From contig NZ_CP022203.1 in assembly GCF_002305895.1 (NCBI RefSeq), forward strand, positions 2,582,501 through 2,646,500: a stretch of 64,000 nt of DNA, written 5' to 3'. This document shows positions 1 through 8,251 of the stretch, piece by piece; position 1 is the stretch's first letter, and every line of letters starts with the position of its first letter. The notes beneath the pieces were generated by a model that made no database searches, was not told the origin of the DNA, and saw only the letters and a list, made by a program, of their open reading frames with translations. Source of the DNA: Corallococcus macrosporus DSM 14697 (GTDB lineage: Bacteria; Myxococcota; Myxococcia; Myxococcales; Myxococcaceae). The position numbers and the translations under genes are program-made.

Positions 1-118
1 CGTCCGGCCGGCCAGCCCAGCAGGGCAGGCGACGGAGGATGCGCGCTGTTAGTCTTCCTGGACGGAGCCCTGCCCAGCGGAATCTTCACGGGGCTCCAGA
101 AGGGAAGAGGCGCAGCAG

Positions 119-1147
119 ATGAGTCAGCAGCCAGAAGCCGTCCTTCGTGTGGAGCCGCTCGGGATGCCGTGGCGGACCCCGGACCCGTTCCTCTTCTGTG
201 TCCACCACGACGACAAGTACCCCGTGGGGAACGAGCGGCTCGGGCCCTCCGCCTCGCTGGCGGGCCGCAACATCGGCCAGGACTTCGACGGGCGGGACGG
301 CTGGAACATGTACCACGGCACCGTGGTGCCCGGCTTTCCCCAGCACCCGCACCGGGGGTTCGAGACCGTCACCGTGGTGCGCAGGGGGCTGCTCGACCAC
401 TCGGACTCCCTGGGGGCGGCCGCGCGCTTCGGCGGTGGAGACGTGCAGTGGCTCACCGCGGGCGCGGGCATCAACCATTCGGAGATGTTCCCGCTGCTGT
501 CGCGTGACACGCCGAACCCGGTGGAGCTGTTTCAAATCTGGCTCAACCTGCCGCGGGTGAACAAGCTCGTGGCGCCGCACTTCTCCATGCTGTGGAACCA
601 CGTCATCCCACGGCACGTCGCCCGGGATGAGGCGGGACGCACCACGGAGGTCACGGTGGTGGCCGGCACGCTGGGAGACGTGAAGGCGCCACCGCCGCCG
701 CCCAGGTCCTGGGCCGCGCAGGCGGAGGCGGACGTGGCCATCTGGACCCTCAAGCTGGCGCCGGGCGCGCGCTGGACGCTGCCGGCGGCGGCCCAGGGCA
801 GCAACCGGATGTTGTACTTCTTCCTCGGCTCCGGATTGCGCGTGGCGGGTCGTGCCATTCCGTCGTCGCGCAGCATCGAGCTGCGCGCCGACGTGGCGGT
901 GGAGTTGGAGAACAGCGGCGCGGACGAGGCGGAGTTGCTGATGCTCCAGGGGCGCCCGATTGGCGAGCCCGTCGTGCAGTACGGCCCGTTCGTGATGAAC
1001 TCGCGGCAGGAAATCCAGCAGGCCTTCGCGGACTACCAGCGCACGGGGTTTGGCGGCTGGCCGTGGCCGGCCAATGACCCGGTCCATCCCCGGGAGGAAG
1101 GCCGCTTCGCGCGGCACGCGGACGGCCGAGTCGAACGTCCCGCCTGA
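119..1147 (+). CDS. Pirin family protein
   Basis: A 342-residue cupin protein of the pirin family. The N-terminal cupin shows the metal-site pattern of pirins: H76 and H78 in PQHPHRGFET, and H120 and E122 in TAGAGINHSEMF. Known pirins bind Fe(II) and act as redox-sensitive regulators or quercetinase-like dioxygenases; which of these applies here cannot be told from sequence. The protein is longer than typical pirins (about 230-300 residues), because of a proline-rich insert around residues 190-200 (a run of P after VKA) and a C-terminal tail. There is no signal peptide, so it is probably cytoplasmic. The ATG at 119 follows a purine-rich AAGGGAAGAGG that serves as ribosome binding site. The gene converges on the AlkD-like gene, with a strong hairpin between them. 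Confidence 0.93.
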   Translation: MSQQPEAVLRVEPLGMPWRTPDPFLFCVHHDDKYPVGNERLGPSASLAGRNIGQDFDGRDGWNMYHGTVVPGFPQHPHRGFETVTVVRRGLLDHSDSLGAAARFGGGDVQWLTAGAGINHSEMFPLLSRDTPNPVELFQIWLNLPRVNKLVAPHFSMLWNHVIPRHVARDEAGRTTEVTVVAGTLGDVKAPPPPPRSWAAQAEADVAIWTLKLAPGARWTLPAAAQGSNRMLYFFLGSGLRVAGRAIPSSRSIELRADVAVELENSGADEAELLMLQGRPIGEPVVQYGPFVMNSRQEIQQAFADYQRTGFGGWPWPANDPVHPREEGRFARHADGRVERPA

Positions 1148-1179
1148 GCGGACGGGCTACGAGTCCTGGCGCTTCGTCA

Positions 1180-1208
1180 CGGCGCCCCGCTTTCGCCGCG
1201 GGGCGCCG
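1180..1208. terminator. Bidirectional hairpin between convergent genes
   Basis: An 11-bp perfect stem (CGGCGCCCCGC pairing with GCGGGGCGCCG) encloses a 7-nt loop. It lies between the stop of the pirin gene and the stop of the convergent AlkD-like gene. No T-tract follows on either strand, so the terminator role is inferred from position and stem strength. Confidence 0.55.
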
Positions 1209-1283
1209 GGCCTCGCGGCTTCCGGGCCGCCTGCGCCACCTGGCCGCTCCTGGATGCTGGGGCACTGCACCCCGTACCGGGCT

Positions 1284-2081
1284 TCAGCCGCGCGAGCGCT
1301 TCGGCGTCTTCGCCGCGGCCTTCTTCCGGGTCGCCTTGGGTTCGGGCTTCGGCGGCTTCGCATCCGCCTTGGCGAAGGCGCGCAGCGCGTCCTTCCCCAC
1401 CCAGCGCGCGGTGGCGTCACCGCTGGCCGCGAGCCGGGTGGCCAGGGCGCGCGCCGCCTTCCGGAGGGGAGGGCTGCGCCTGACGCCAATGGCGCGCAGG
1501 GCCCAGTTCACCCCCTTCTTGACGAAGTTCCGGCCGTCGGTGGCTTCGCGCTCGATGAGCGCCAGCGCGCCGAGGAAGGGCGCGTCCTCACAGGCCTTGT
1601 CGTGGACCGCGAGCGAGGCGAGCAGGGCAAAGGCCGCGCGCTTGACGAATTCGTCGCGGTGGCCGGCCCACGTGTCCGTCATGGCCCAGGCATGCGGGCT
1701 GCGGTCCCAGAGCGCGAAGCAGAGCCCGTCGCAGACCGCCCAACTGTCGAAGTCACGGGCCCACCGGTTCATCTCGGCGGGAGTGACGCGGTCCACTTCA
1801 CCGACGTAGGCACAGAGCATGCGTGCCTCGTAGACGCCGGTCTTCCACAGGGCCGTGGCGAGCGCGTGGTCCTTCCCGAGGCGACGCGCGAGCCCCTGGA
1901 TGTCCCGCATCGCCACGCCCAGGGCGTGCTCGGCGGGAATCCCATACCGGGCGAGTCCGTCCCGCACGGTGGGTGAGGCGAGGCGTTCGAGCTCGGCCAG
2001 GGCCTCACGTACCCGGGCCTCGGTGTCCTCACGCGAGGTCGTGCTGCTCGTCGTGGGGCGGGTGTTCTTCGTCGTCGGCAT
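1284..2081 (-). CDS. DNA alkylation repair protein (AlkD-like HEAT-repeat protein)
   Basis: A 265-residue all-helical protein of the AlkD/AlkC-like DNA alkylation repair family, which are HEAT-like-repeat glycosylases that remove bulky or cationic alkyl bases. The family signature FDSWAVCDGL is at about residues 111-120. A second conserved stretch, NFVKKGVNWALRAIG, lies near residue 190. The C-terminal 30 residues are Lys/Pro/Ala-rich (KPPKPEPKATRKKAAAKTPK), a basic tail that may help DNA binding. The N-terminus begins with a Thr/Ser-rich stretch of about 15 residues, so the annotated ATG is plausible but a slightly internal start cannot be excluded. It is transcribed alone, converging with the pirin gene. 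Confidence 0.9.
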   Translation of the reverse strand: MPTTKNTRPTTSSTTSREDTEARVREALAELERLASPTVRDGLARYGIPAEHALGVAMRDIQGLARRLGKDHALATALWKTGVYEARMLCAYVGEVDRVTPAEMNRWARDFDSWAVCDGLCFALWDRSPHAWAMTDTWAGHRDEFVKRAAFALLASLAVHDKACEDAPFLGALALIEREATDGRNFVKKGVNWALRAIGVRRSPPLRKAARALATRLAASGDATARWVGKDALRAFAKADAKPPKPEPKATRKKAAAKTPKRSRG

Positions 2082-2163
2082 GTGTGTCGCGTGCTCCTGT
2101 CCGCCACGATAGCGCGCTCACGGCGCGGCGAGGCGCGCGGCGAAGCGGGGCGCACCTGGGCAC

Positions 2164-2182
2164 CCTCAGGCGGAGCCTGAGG
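2164..2182. repeat. Short inverted repeat upstream of the permease gene
   Basis: An 8-bp perfect stem (CCTCAGGC and GCCTGAGG) with a GGA loop lies between the divergent AlkD-like and TauE-type genes, about 90 bases before the permease start. It has no T-tract. An operator or an mRNA leader hairpin are both possible. Confidence 0.35.
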
Positions 2183-2269
2183 CGGCAGCGGGCCCTTCCG
2201 AATTCTCAGGCCGCCGGGGGGCACGCAGACTCGCCGGGTCGAATCCCTTTCTCGTTCGGGGCCGCGCCC

Positions 2270-3022
2270 ATGCCATCCACCGACCATCTCTTGCTGACCG
2301 TGGCCGTCTTCGTGCTCGCGGGCTTCGTCAAGGGCGTGGTGGGCCTGGGCCTGCCCACCATCGCCATGGCGTTGCTGGCCCTGGTGATGCCGCCCGCGAC
2401 CGCGGCCGCCCTGCTCATCGTGCCCTCGCTGGTCACCAACGTCTGGCAGCTTCGGCCCGGGGCGACCCTGAGTCCCTTGTTGCGGCGATTGGCGCCGATG
2501 CAGGCCGGCGTCTGTGTCGGGACGCTCGCCGGAGCGTGGGTGCTGGGCGCGCCCGTGGGGGCCTGGGCCACGGTGTCGCTGGGCGTGGCGCTGGTCGCCT
2601 ACGCGCTCTGGGCCCTCAGCGGAGCCCGCATCGCGGTGGGGCCGGTGGGGGAGAAGTACGTGGGGCCCTGGGTGGGCGCGCTCACCGGCTTCGTCACGGC
2701 GGCGACGGGCGTCTTCGTCATCCCCGCGGTGCCGTACCTCCAAGCGCTGGGGTTCGAGCGCGAGGAGTTGATTCAAGCCATGGGCCTCTCGTTCACGGTG
2801 TCCACGCTTGCCCTGGCGGCGGGGCTCTACGTCAACGCGCCCGAGTCCGGCGGCGCGCACTGGGGGCTGTCCCTGCTGATGCTGGCTCCGGCGCTGCTGG
2901 GGATGCAGGCCGGACAGGGGCTGCGCCAGCGGCTTCCGCCCGCGCTGTTCCGGACATGCTTCCTGGCCGGCTTGATGCTGCTGGGAATCCACATGGTCGC
3001 CCGCGAAGCGCTGGCGGGGTGA
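2270..3022 (+). CDS. TauE/SafE-type sulfite or organic-anion permease
   Basis: A 250-residue polytopic membrane protein. It has seven to eight hydrophobic segments and the TauE/SafE family pattern of an N-terminal GFVKGVVGLGLPTIAMAL motif, repeated in the second half as LTGFVTAATGVFVIPAVPYL. Members export sulfite or sulfoacetate or move related anions across the inner membrane; the substrate here is unknown. The open frame extends upstream to 1823, but that extension is Arg/Pro-rich shadow sequence antisense to the AlkD-like gene. The ATG at 2270, immediately before the first membrane segment, is therefore taken as the start. No sulfur-metabolism gene is adjacent. Confidence 0.88.
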   Translation: MPSTDHLLLTVAVFVLAGFVKGVVGLGLPTIAMALLALVMPPATAAALLIVPSLVTNVWQLRPGATLSPLLRRLAPMQAGVCVGTLAGAWVLGAPVGAWATVSLGVALVAYALWALSGARIAVGPVGEKYVGPWVGALTGFVTAATGVFVIPAVPYLQALGFEREELIQAMGLSFTVSTLALAAGLYVNAPESGGAHWGLSLLMLAPALLGMQAGQGLRQRLPPALFRTCFLAGLMLLGIHMVAREALAG

Positions 3023-3287
3023 AGGTGGCAGGTCCTGGGTCGCAGCCAAACGCCATGAAAGTGTCACCGGCCGCGCAGGAACCGGGGATGAACCTGCCCG
3101 CGCTGCGTCAGGGCCTCACTTCGAGCGGTCGCCTCCACGCTCGGTGATGGGGCGCGCGGCGCGGGCGGGCATGGGAGCGTGCCCTGGCTCGTGGCTTCGC
3201 GCCGGGCCCTGCATTCCATGGGGGGAGTGCCCAGCCTCCGGGAGAACCCTGTCGGGGCGTGAGCACTCCGCCCGCGAGGAATCCTCC

Positions 3288-4265
3288 ATGAAGACGTCCA
3301 TTCCATCGCAGATGAAGGCCGCCGCCATTGACCGCTTCGGTGGGCCGGAGGTGCTCGGCATGAAGACGGTCTCCGTTCCTCCCGTGGGCCCGGGAGAGGT
3401 GCTCATCCAGGTGGAGACCGCGGGTGTCGGCCAATGGGACTCGGCGGAGCGTGAGGGCGAGATGGAGGAGCTCAAGCCGGGCAAGTCATCCTTCCCCTAT
3501 GTGCTGGGGACGGACGGGGCTGGTGCCATCGTGGCTGTGGGGGAAGGCGTCAAGGACCGCAAGGTGGGCGACAGGGTGTACGCCTCTGGCTTCCTCAGCG
3601 ACAAGGGCGGGTTCTTCGCCGAGTACGCGGTGGTGAAGGCGGGCGACACGGCGCCCATGCCCAAGGGGTTGAGCGCGGAACAGGCGGGCGTCCTGGCCGC
3701 GGACGGCATCACGGCGCTTCAGGGGGTGCAGGACACGCTGAGCATCCGCGAAGGCATGACGGTGCTGGTGTGCGGCGCGAGCGGCGGCGTGGGCCATCTG
3801 GCGGTGCAGCTCGCCAGGCGGCTCGGCGCGCGCGTCATGGCGGTGGCCTCTGGCGCGGACGGCGTGGCGTTGGTGAAGCGCCTGGGGGCGGAGCAGGCCG
3901 TGGATGGACGCGGCGACGGCGACCTGGCGAAGGCGGTTCGGGACTTCGCGCCGGACGGGTTCGACGCGGCGCTGGTGCTCGCGGGTGGCGAGGGCATCGA
4001 CAAGGCGCTTCAGGCCGTGAAGAAGGGCGGCCACATCGCGTACCCGAACGGCGTGGAGCCGGTGCCGCGCGCGCCTGACGGCGTCAAGCTGTCCTCCTAC
4101 GACGGCAAGTCCAACCCGGACGTCCTGGCGCGCCTCAACCGGCTCATCGAAGCAGGGCCCTTCCACGTCGAGGTCGCTCAGGTGTACCGGCTGGATGACG
4201 CGGGGCGCGCGCTGGAGGCCGTGAGCAAGCATCACCTGGGCAAGCTGGCCCTGCGCATCCACTGA
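3288..4265 (+). CDS. NAD(P)-dependent quinone oxidoreductase (zinc-free MDR family)
   Basis: A 325-residue member of the medium-chain dehydrogenase/reductase superfamily, quinone oxidoreductase branch. It starts with MKAAAIDRFGGPEVL (residue 9 onward), typical of QOR-like enzymes, and has the Rossmann fold motif CGASGGVGHLAVQLARRLGA at about residues 162-181. The cysteine cluster of zinc alcohol dehydrogenases is missing, so it should be a zinc-free NADPH-dependent reductase of quinones or enones. The frame is open from 3144, but the ATG at 3288 is preceded by GAGGA and begins the conserved domain. It stands alone between the permease and the convergent choloylglycine-type hydrolase. Confidence 0.93.
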   Translation: MKTSIPSQMKAAAIDRFGGPEVLGMKTVSVPPVGPGEVLIQVETAGVGQWDSAEREGEMEELKPGKSSFPYVLGTDGAGAIVAVGEGVKDRKVGDRVYASGFLSDKGGFFAEYAVVKAGDTAPMPKGLSAEQAGVLAADGITALQGVQDTLSIREGMTVLVCGASGGVGHLAVQLARRLGARVMAVASGADGVALVKRLGAEQAVDGRGDGDLAKAVRDFAPDGFDAALVLAGGEGIDKALQAVKKGGHIAYPNGVEPVPRAPDGVKLSSYDGKSNPDVLARLNRLIEAGPFHVEVAQVYRLDDAGRALEAVSKHHLGKLALRIH

Positions 4266-4365
4266 GATGCCGCGCGCCAGGTCATGAGGCTGGCGTGGGT
4301 TGCCATGGCAGCTGCCGGGACGGCCGGGCGTCCGCATCGGGATGCCCGGCGCCGCACCAGGGCGC

Positions 4366-5406
4366 TCAGCCCGCCAGTCGCGCGGTGATGTCGATGCCCG
4401 ACGTGATGGGAGGGACGTCAATGCTCTTGCGCTTCGCGGCGGCGGCGAAGTCGAGCGTCTTCAGGTCCACCGACTGCACGGCGAAGCTGTCGTAGAAGCG
4501 GATGTTCAGGACGCGGTTCGTGAGGTCCTTCACCACGACCCAGAGGGTGTGGTCGCATTTCTCCTGGTCGGGCGAATCCGCGTGCTTGCGGCTGGTACCC
4601 AGCGGGATGTCCACCGCGTTGAGCAGGTGGAGCGCCAGCACGCTCGCCTCGTGCGCGTTGGTGGGGACCTGCGCCGCCTGCCGGAGGTAGGTGGTACGGA
4701 CGAAGCGAGAGGGCGGCGTCGAATCCCCTGGCAGCCCGAACATGCCGCTGCCGCACCCGTGAGGGCTGAACTGGGCGGAGCCCAACGTCACCGGGTCGGT
4801 GTCATACGGGCTCAGCCGCGCATAGTTCCTGAGGTTCTGCAGTTGCTCTGGGAAGGTCGGGTGGTTGGTCAGGACGCCCACGGGGTTGTCCTCGCCCGTG
4901 TAGAGGTTCATCTCTCCGTTGATGAACTCCACGACCAGGCTGTTGCCCTTCGCATCGTGAATGGGGAAGTGCAGCGGAGCGAGCTTCGTCAGCCATTCGC
5001 TGTGCCAGATTTGGACCTCCTTGCGCACGAGGACGTCGTACACCTCCTCCACGGTGGCGAAGTTCCCCAGCGCCCAGCTCACGAAGAGCTCCGGCGCCAG
5101 GGCCTTGGCCGGGTCGGTGGCGTGGGGGAACTGGGAGTCAGGCATCCAGAGCGCGCCCGCGGACAGCCCCTCCGTGTTGAGGCCATCCGTGATGGCGGTG
5201 ATGCCGAAGAGGTCTCCCGTGACGCCGACGAAGCCATGCTTCGAGGTCCACGTCAGCCCATGGGGGTTCAGCATGGACGCCGGAGAGCGGAAGGTCTCCC
5301 CGGGGGCGTGGACCCTCAGCTTGGAATGAAGGTCGACGCCAAACTCCATGCTGCGGCCGACGACGGCGCTCGAGTCCTTGGCGACGATGAGGAAGTTCGT
5401 GCACAT
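4366..5406 (-). CDS. Choloylglycine hydrolase family (linear amide C-N hydrolase)
   Basis: A 346-residue N-terminal-nucleophile hydrolase of the penicillin V acylase/bile salt hydrolase family. The protein begins MCTNF, so removal of the initiator Met exposes Cys2 as catalytic nucleophile. The following VVGRSMEFG carries the conserved Arg of the family. AITDGLNTEGLSAGALW and VLTNHPTF are further family blocks. The start is fixed by Cys2 and by an AAGGAGC ribosome binding site just upstream; the open frame continues another 52 codons with no conserved sequence. There is no signal peptide, unlike many periplasmic homologues, so the enzyme is probably cytoplasmic. Substrates in the family include bile salts, penicillin V and acyl-homoserine lactones; none can be assigned here. 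Confidence 0.92.
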   Translation of the reverse strand: MCTNFLIVAKDSSAVVGRSMEFGVDLHSKLRVHAPGETFRSPASMLNPHGLTWTSKHGFVGVTGDLFGITAITDGLNTEGLSAGALWMPDSQFPHATDPAKALAPELFVSWALGNFATVEEVYDVLVRKEVQIWHSEWLTKLAPLHFPIHDAKGNSLVVEFINGEMNLYTGEDNPVGVLTNHPTFPEQLQNLRNYARLSPYDTDPVTLGSAQFSPHGCGSGMFGLPGDSTPPSRFVRTTYLRQAAQVPTNAHEASVLALHLLNAVDIPLGTSRKHADSPDQEKCDHTLWVVVKDLTNRVLNIRFYDSFAVQSVDLKTLDFAAAAKRKSIDVPPITSGIDITARLAG

Positions 5407-5723
5407 GAGAGCGGCTCCTTGAGGATGTGCCAGGGTTTGCCTGGGACAGAGCACTTGTCGTGCCACCGCACGCCCCTGGCGGACCGCTGTTCTTCCCGAG
5501 GGTTGATTCGCGCCGGAGGGTGATGACGCGCCCGTTGACGTGTTCGGCCCGCGAGGTGACATGTCAATGGGGCCGCCACGATGTCCGCGGCGTCGTGGTC
5601 CAGATGCGGGAGGGGCGCAGCTTCAGGGTCGGTCAATCCGGAGTCCTCGCCGGGCTGGACTGGGAGGGGCCTCGCCGCCAGGAGCGCCGGGCGGCGGGGC
5701 TGCCCCGAGGTTAGAATCCGCGG
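5407..5723. promoter_or_regulatory. Divergent intergenic region; candidate leaderless promoter of the helicase gene
   Basis: This 317-base gap separates the divergent hydrolase and helicase genes and holds no credible gene. Immediately before the helicase ATG (5724) lies TTAGAAT (5712-5718), so a TANNNT -10 element is placed where transcription would begin at or next to the A of the start codon. No Shine-Dalgarno sequence lies at normal distance. No good -35 is seen. A TTGACG around 5536 could serve a longer transcript. Confidence 0.35.
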
Positions 5724-8096
5724 ATGAACGCCAGCCCATCCAGCCGGTCGTCCGTCGTCGTGGCGGAGCTGGGGCCCACGAACACGGGGAAGACGCACCG
5801 GGCCATCGAGCGCATGCTCGAACATGACTCGGGCATCATGGGGTTGCCGCTCCGCCTGCTCGCCCGGGAGGTCTATGACCGGGTGACCGCCCGGGTGGGC
5901 GAGGGCCGGGTGGCCCTGATGACGGGGGAGGAGAAGCGCCTGCCCCCGCGCCCCGACTACTGGATTTGCACCGTCGAGGCGATGCCGACCGACAAGGCCG
6001 TGGACTTCATCGCGGTGGATGAAATCCAGCTCGCCGCCCACCGCGAGCGCGGGCACGTCTTCACGGACCGGCTGCTTCATGCGCGGGGACGCAAGGAGAC
6101 CTGGTTCCTGGGCGCGGACACCATGCGGCCCATGGTCCAGACGCTCATCCCCCACGCGTCGGTGAAGCGCGCCACCCGCCTGTCGCAGCTTCGCTACGCC
6201 GGGCATCGCTCCCTGAAGAGCCTCCCGCCGAGGTCGGCGGTGGTCGCGTTCTCCGCGGACCGCGTGTACGAGCTGGCCGAGTCGCTGCGGCGGCTCCGGG
6301 GCGGCGTGGCCGTGGTGCTCGGGGCGCTGTCGCCCCGGACGCGCAACGCCCAGGTGGCCATGTACCAGTCCGGGGAGGTGCAGTACCTGGTGGCCACGGA
6401 TGCCATTGGCATGGGGTTGAACCTGGACCTCAACCACGTGGCCTTCGCCGCGCTGTCCAAGTTCGACGGCGCCGACCAGCGGGAGCTCTACCCGGATGAG
6501 CTGGCGCAGATCGCCGGACGCGCCGGGCGTCACCTGAACGACGGGAGCTTCGGCACCCTGAACACGCTGCCGGAGCTGCCGCCGCGGGTGGTCTCCGCCA
6601 TTGAAACGCACCGCTTCCCGGCGGTCCGGAGCCTCATCTGGCGCAACTCGGCGCTCGACTTCTCCAGCCCGGAGGCCTTGCTGGACTCGCTGGCGCGCGC
6701 GCCGGGGCACAGCGCCTTCATCCGCGTGGAGCGCGCGGACGACTTCGATGCGCTCAAGGACCTCTCGCGCGTGCCGGCCATCCAGGAGCTGGCCAGGGGG
6801 CCGGCCATGGTGGAGCTGCTGTGGCAGGTCTGCCAGATACCTGACTTCCGCAAGGGGCTCTTCGGGCAGCACGTCGCGCTGCTGCGGGAGACCTTCCTGC
6901 AGCTCACCGCCGGAGACGGGCGGCTGGACCCCACCTGGTTGAACAAGCAGGTGTCGCCGCTCGACGACGTGTCCGGCGACCTCCACACGCTGATGGACCG
7001 CCTGGCGGCCATCCGCATCTGGACGTACATCAGCCACCGGCCGGGCTGGCTGCGCGAGGCGGAGCAGTGGCAGGCGCGCACCCGTGGCATCGAGGATGCG
7101 CTGGGGGACGCGCTCCATGAGCGGCTCGTCGAGCGCTTCGTGCAGCGGGCGGCGAGGCGCAGCGCGCGCCGCTTCGCGCGGCCCACCGCGCGGCCCGCGG
7201 CCGGCTCCGACAGTCCCTTCGCGAAGCTGGGGCACCTGCTGGACGAGATGCCGGGCGCTGACGGCTCGGCGATGACGGAGGAGCAGTTCGTCCAGCGCGT
7301 GGTGGACGCGAGCCACGACGCCTTCCAGGTGGACGCGGCGGGCGTCATCTCCTTCGAGGGCGAGCCGCTGGCGCGCCTCGTTCGTGGCACGGACCGCCGC
7401 TCCCCCTTGCTGGCGCTGGCGGAGCCGGAGGTCTGGACGGCCGGCGCCCGGCAGCGGCTGGAGCGGCGGCTGCTCGCGCTGGCGAGAGACCTCGTCACCG
7501 AGGCCATGGGCGGCTTCCCCGCGGAGTCCTTTTCCGGCGCGGGGCGCTCCCCCGTGGCGCGGGGGCTCGCGTACCGCCTTTCCGAGGGGCTGGGGGTGAT
7601 CAGCCAGGGGGAAGCACGCGAGCAGTGGCGGCTCCTGGATGAGGAGGCCCGGGCGCGTTTGCGCGAGCAGGGTGTCTGTGAGGGACACCGCTTCGTCTAC
7701 GTCGCGGAGGCCCTGGCCCCGCATGCGCTGGAGCGGCGCCGCATGCTGACGTCACTGTTCCTGCAACGGCCGGTGCCCATGGGCGTGCCGCGTGAGCCCG
7801 TACTCCCGGCCTCCTCGCTGGACGGCCGGGAGGCGCGCGCCTACGGGTACGAGGTGCTCGGGAGCGTGGCCCTGCGCATCGATGTCGTCGAGCGCCTGAG
7901 CGAGGCCCTGCGCCATCCCCATGGGGGCCGGCAGGTGCATGCGCTCATGCGGGAGCTTCACCTGGAGGGCGGTGTCCGGGCGCGGGTGTTGCGCGAGCTG
8001 GGAGGTGCTTCCGGAAGTCCTCCGTCGAGGCGCCGCCGCCGGAGGCGTGGGGGCTCCGCGCCAGCGTCCGGCAAGAGCGGCGGGCACCCGAGCTGA
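5724..8096 (+). CDS. Suv3-like superfamily 2 RNA/DNA helicase
   Basis: A 790-residue superfamily 2 helicase most like the Suv3 group, whose mitochondrial members unwind RNA as part of the degradosome. Walker A is GPTNTGKT (residues 17-24), motif II is DEIQ (99-102) and motif VI is QIAGRAGRH (262-270). SATDAIGMGLNLDL-type motif V appears as VATDAIGMGLNLDL near residue 225. A long C-terminal part of helical character follows, containing a Lys/Arg-rich segment near 480 (RRSARRFARPTARPAAG) and a basic tail (RRRRRRRGG). The ATG at 5724 sits right after a -10-like TTAGAAT and without a clear ribosome binding site, so the message may be leaderless. Its partner nuclease, if any, is not in the neighbourhood. 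Confidence 0.92.
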   Translation: MNASPSSRSSVVVAELGPTNTGKTHRAIERMLEHDSGIMGLPLRLLAREVYDRVTARVGEGRVALMTGEEKRLPPRPDYWICTVEAMPTDKAVDFIAVDEIQLAAHRERGHVFTDRLLHARGRKETWFLGADTMRPMVQTLIPHASVKRATRLSQLRYAGHRSLKSLPPRSAVVAFSADRVYELAESLRRLRGGVAVVLGALSPRTRNAQVAMYQSGEVQYLVATDAIGMGLNLDLNHVAFAALSKFDGADQRELYPDELAQIAGRAGRHLNDGSFGTLNTLPELPPRVVSAIETHRFPAVRSLIWRNSALDFSSPEALLDSLARAPGHSAFIRVERADDFDALKDLSRVPAIQELARGPAMVELLWQVCQIPDFRKGLFGQHVALLRETFLQLTAGDGRLDPTWLNKQVSPLDDVSGDLHTLMDRLAAIRIWTYISHRPGWLREAEQWQARTRGIEDALGDALHERLVERFVQRAARRSARRFARPTARPAAGSDSPFAKLGHLLDEMPGADGSAMTEEQFVQRVVDASHDAFQVDAAGVISFEGEPLARLVRGTDRRSPLLALAEPEVWTAGARQRLERRLLALARDLVTEAMGGFPAESFSGAGRSPVARGLAYRLSEGLGVISQGEAREQWRLLDEEARARLREQGVCEGHRFVYVAEALAPHALERRRMLTSLFLQRPVPMGVPREPVLPASSLDGREARAYGYEVLGSVALRIDVVERLSEALRHPHGGRQVHALMRELHLEGGVRARVLRELGGASGSPPSRRRRRRRGGSAPASGKSGGHPS

Positions 8097-8251
8097 CCTG
8101 AGGCGCACTGAATGCAGGAGGCCTCGCGAATGCGCTGGAGCGTGGCGGCCGTCATGCGAAGCGGCACGCCCCCGCCAGCCTTCGAGCGCTCGTGGCGCTC
8201 ATCCGGGAGCGGAGGCGTGGCCGCGCGTTGCGCCGCTGGGGACGGTGGACC

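Noticed and set aside
2236-2247. GGGTCGAATCCC resembling a tRNA T-arm and possible attachment site
   Set aside because: It lacks one base of the T-loop consensus, has no acceptor, anticodon or D-arm around it, and no integrase is nearby.
1823-2269. N-terminal extension of the TauE-type permease
   Set aside because: The 149 extra residues are Arg/Pro/Ser-rich and antisense to the AlkD-like gene. The membrane protein starts naturally at 2270.
5316-7724. An 802-codon minus-strand frame opposite the Suv3-like helicase
   Set aside because: Arg/Gln/Pro-rich antisense of the helicase. It also overlaps the start of the choloylglycine-type hydrolase in another frame.
8097-8251. Protein-like fragment on the minus strand (PLRMTAATLQRIREASC)
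   Set aside because: Short, without start or homologous context; it could be a gene remnant between the helicase and the propeller gene, but the support is too weak for a feature.
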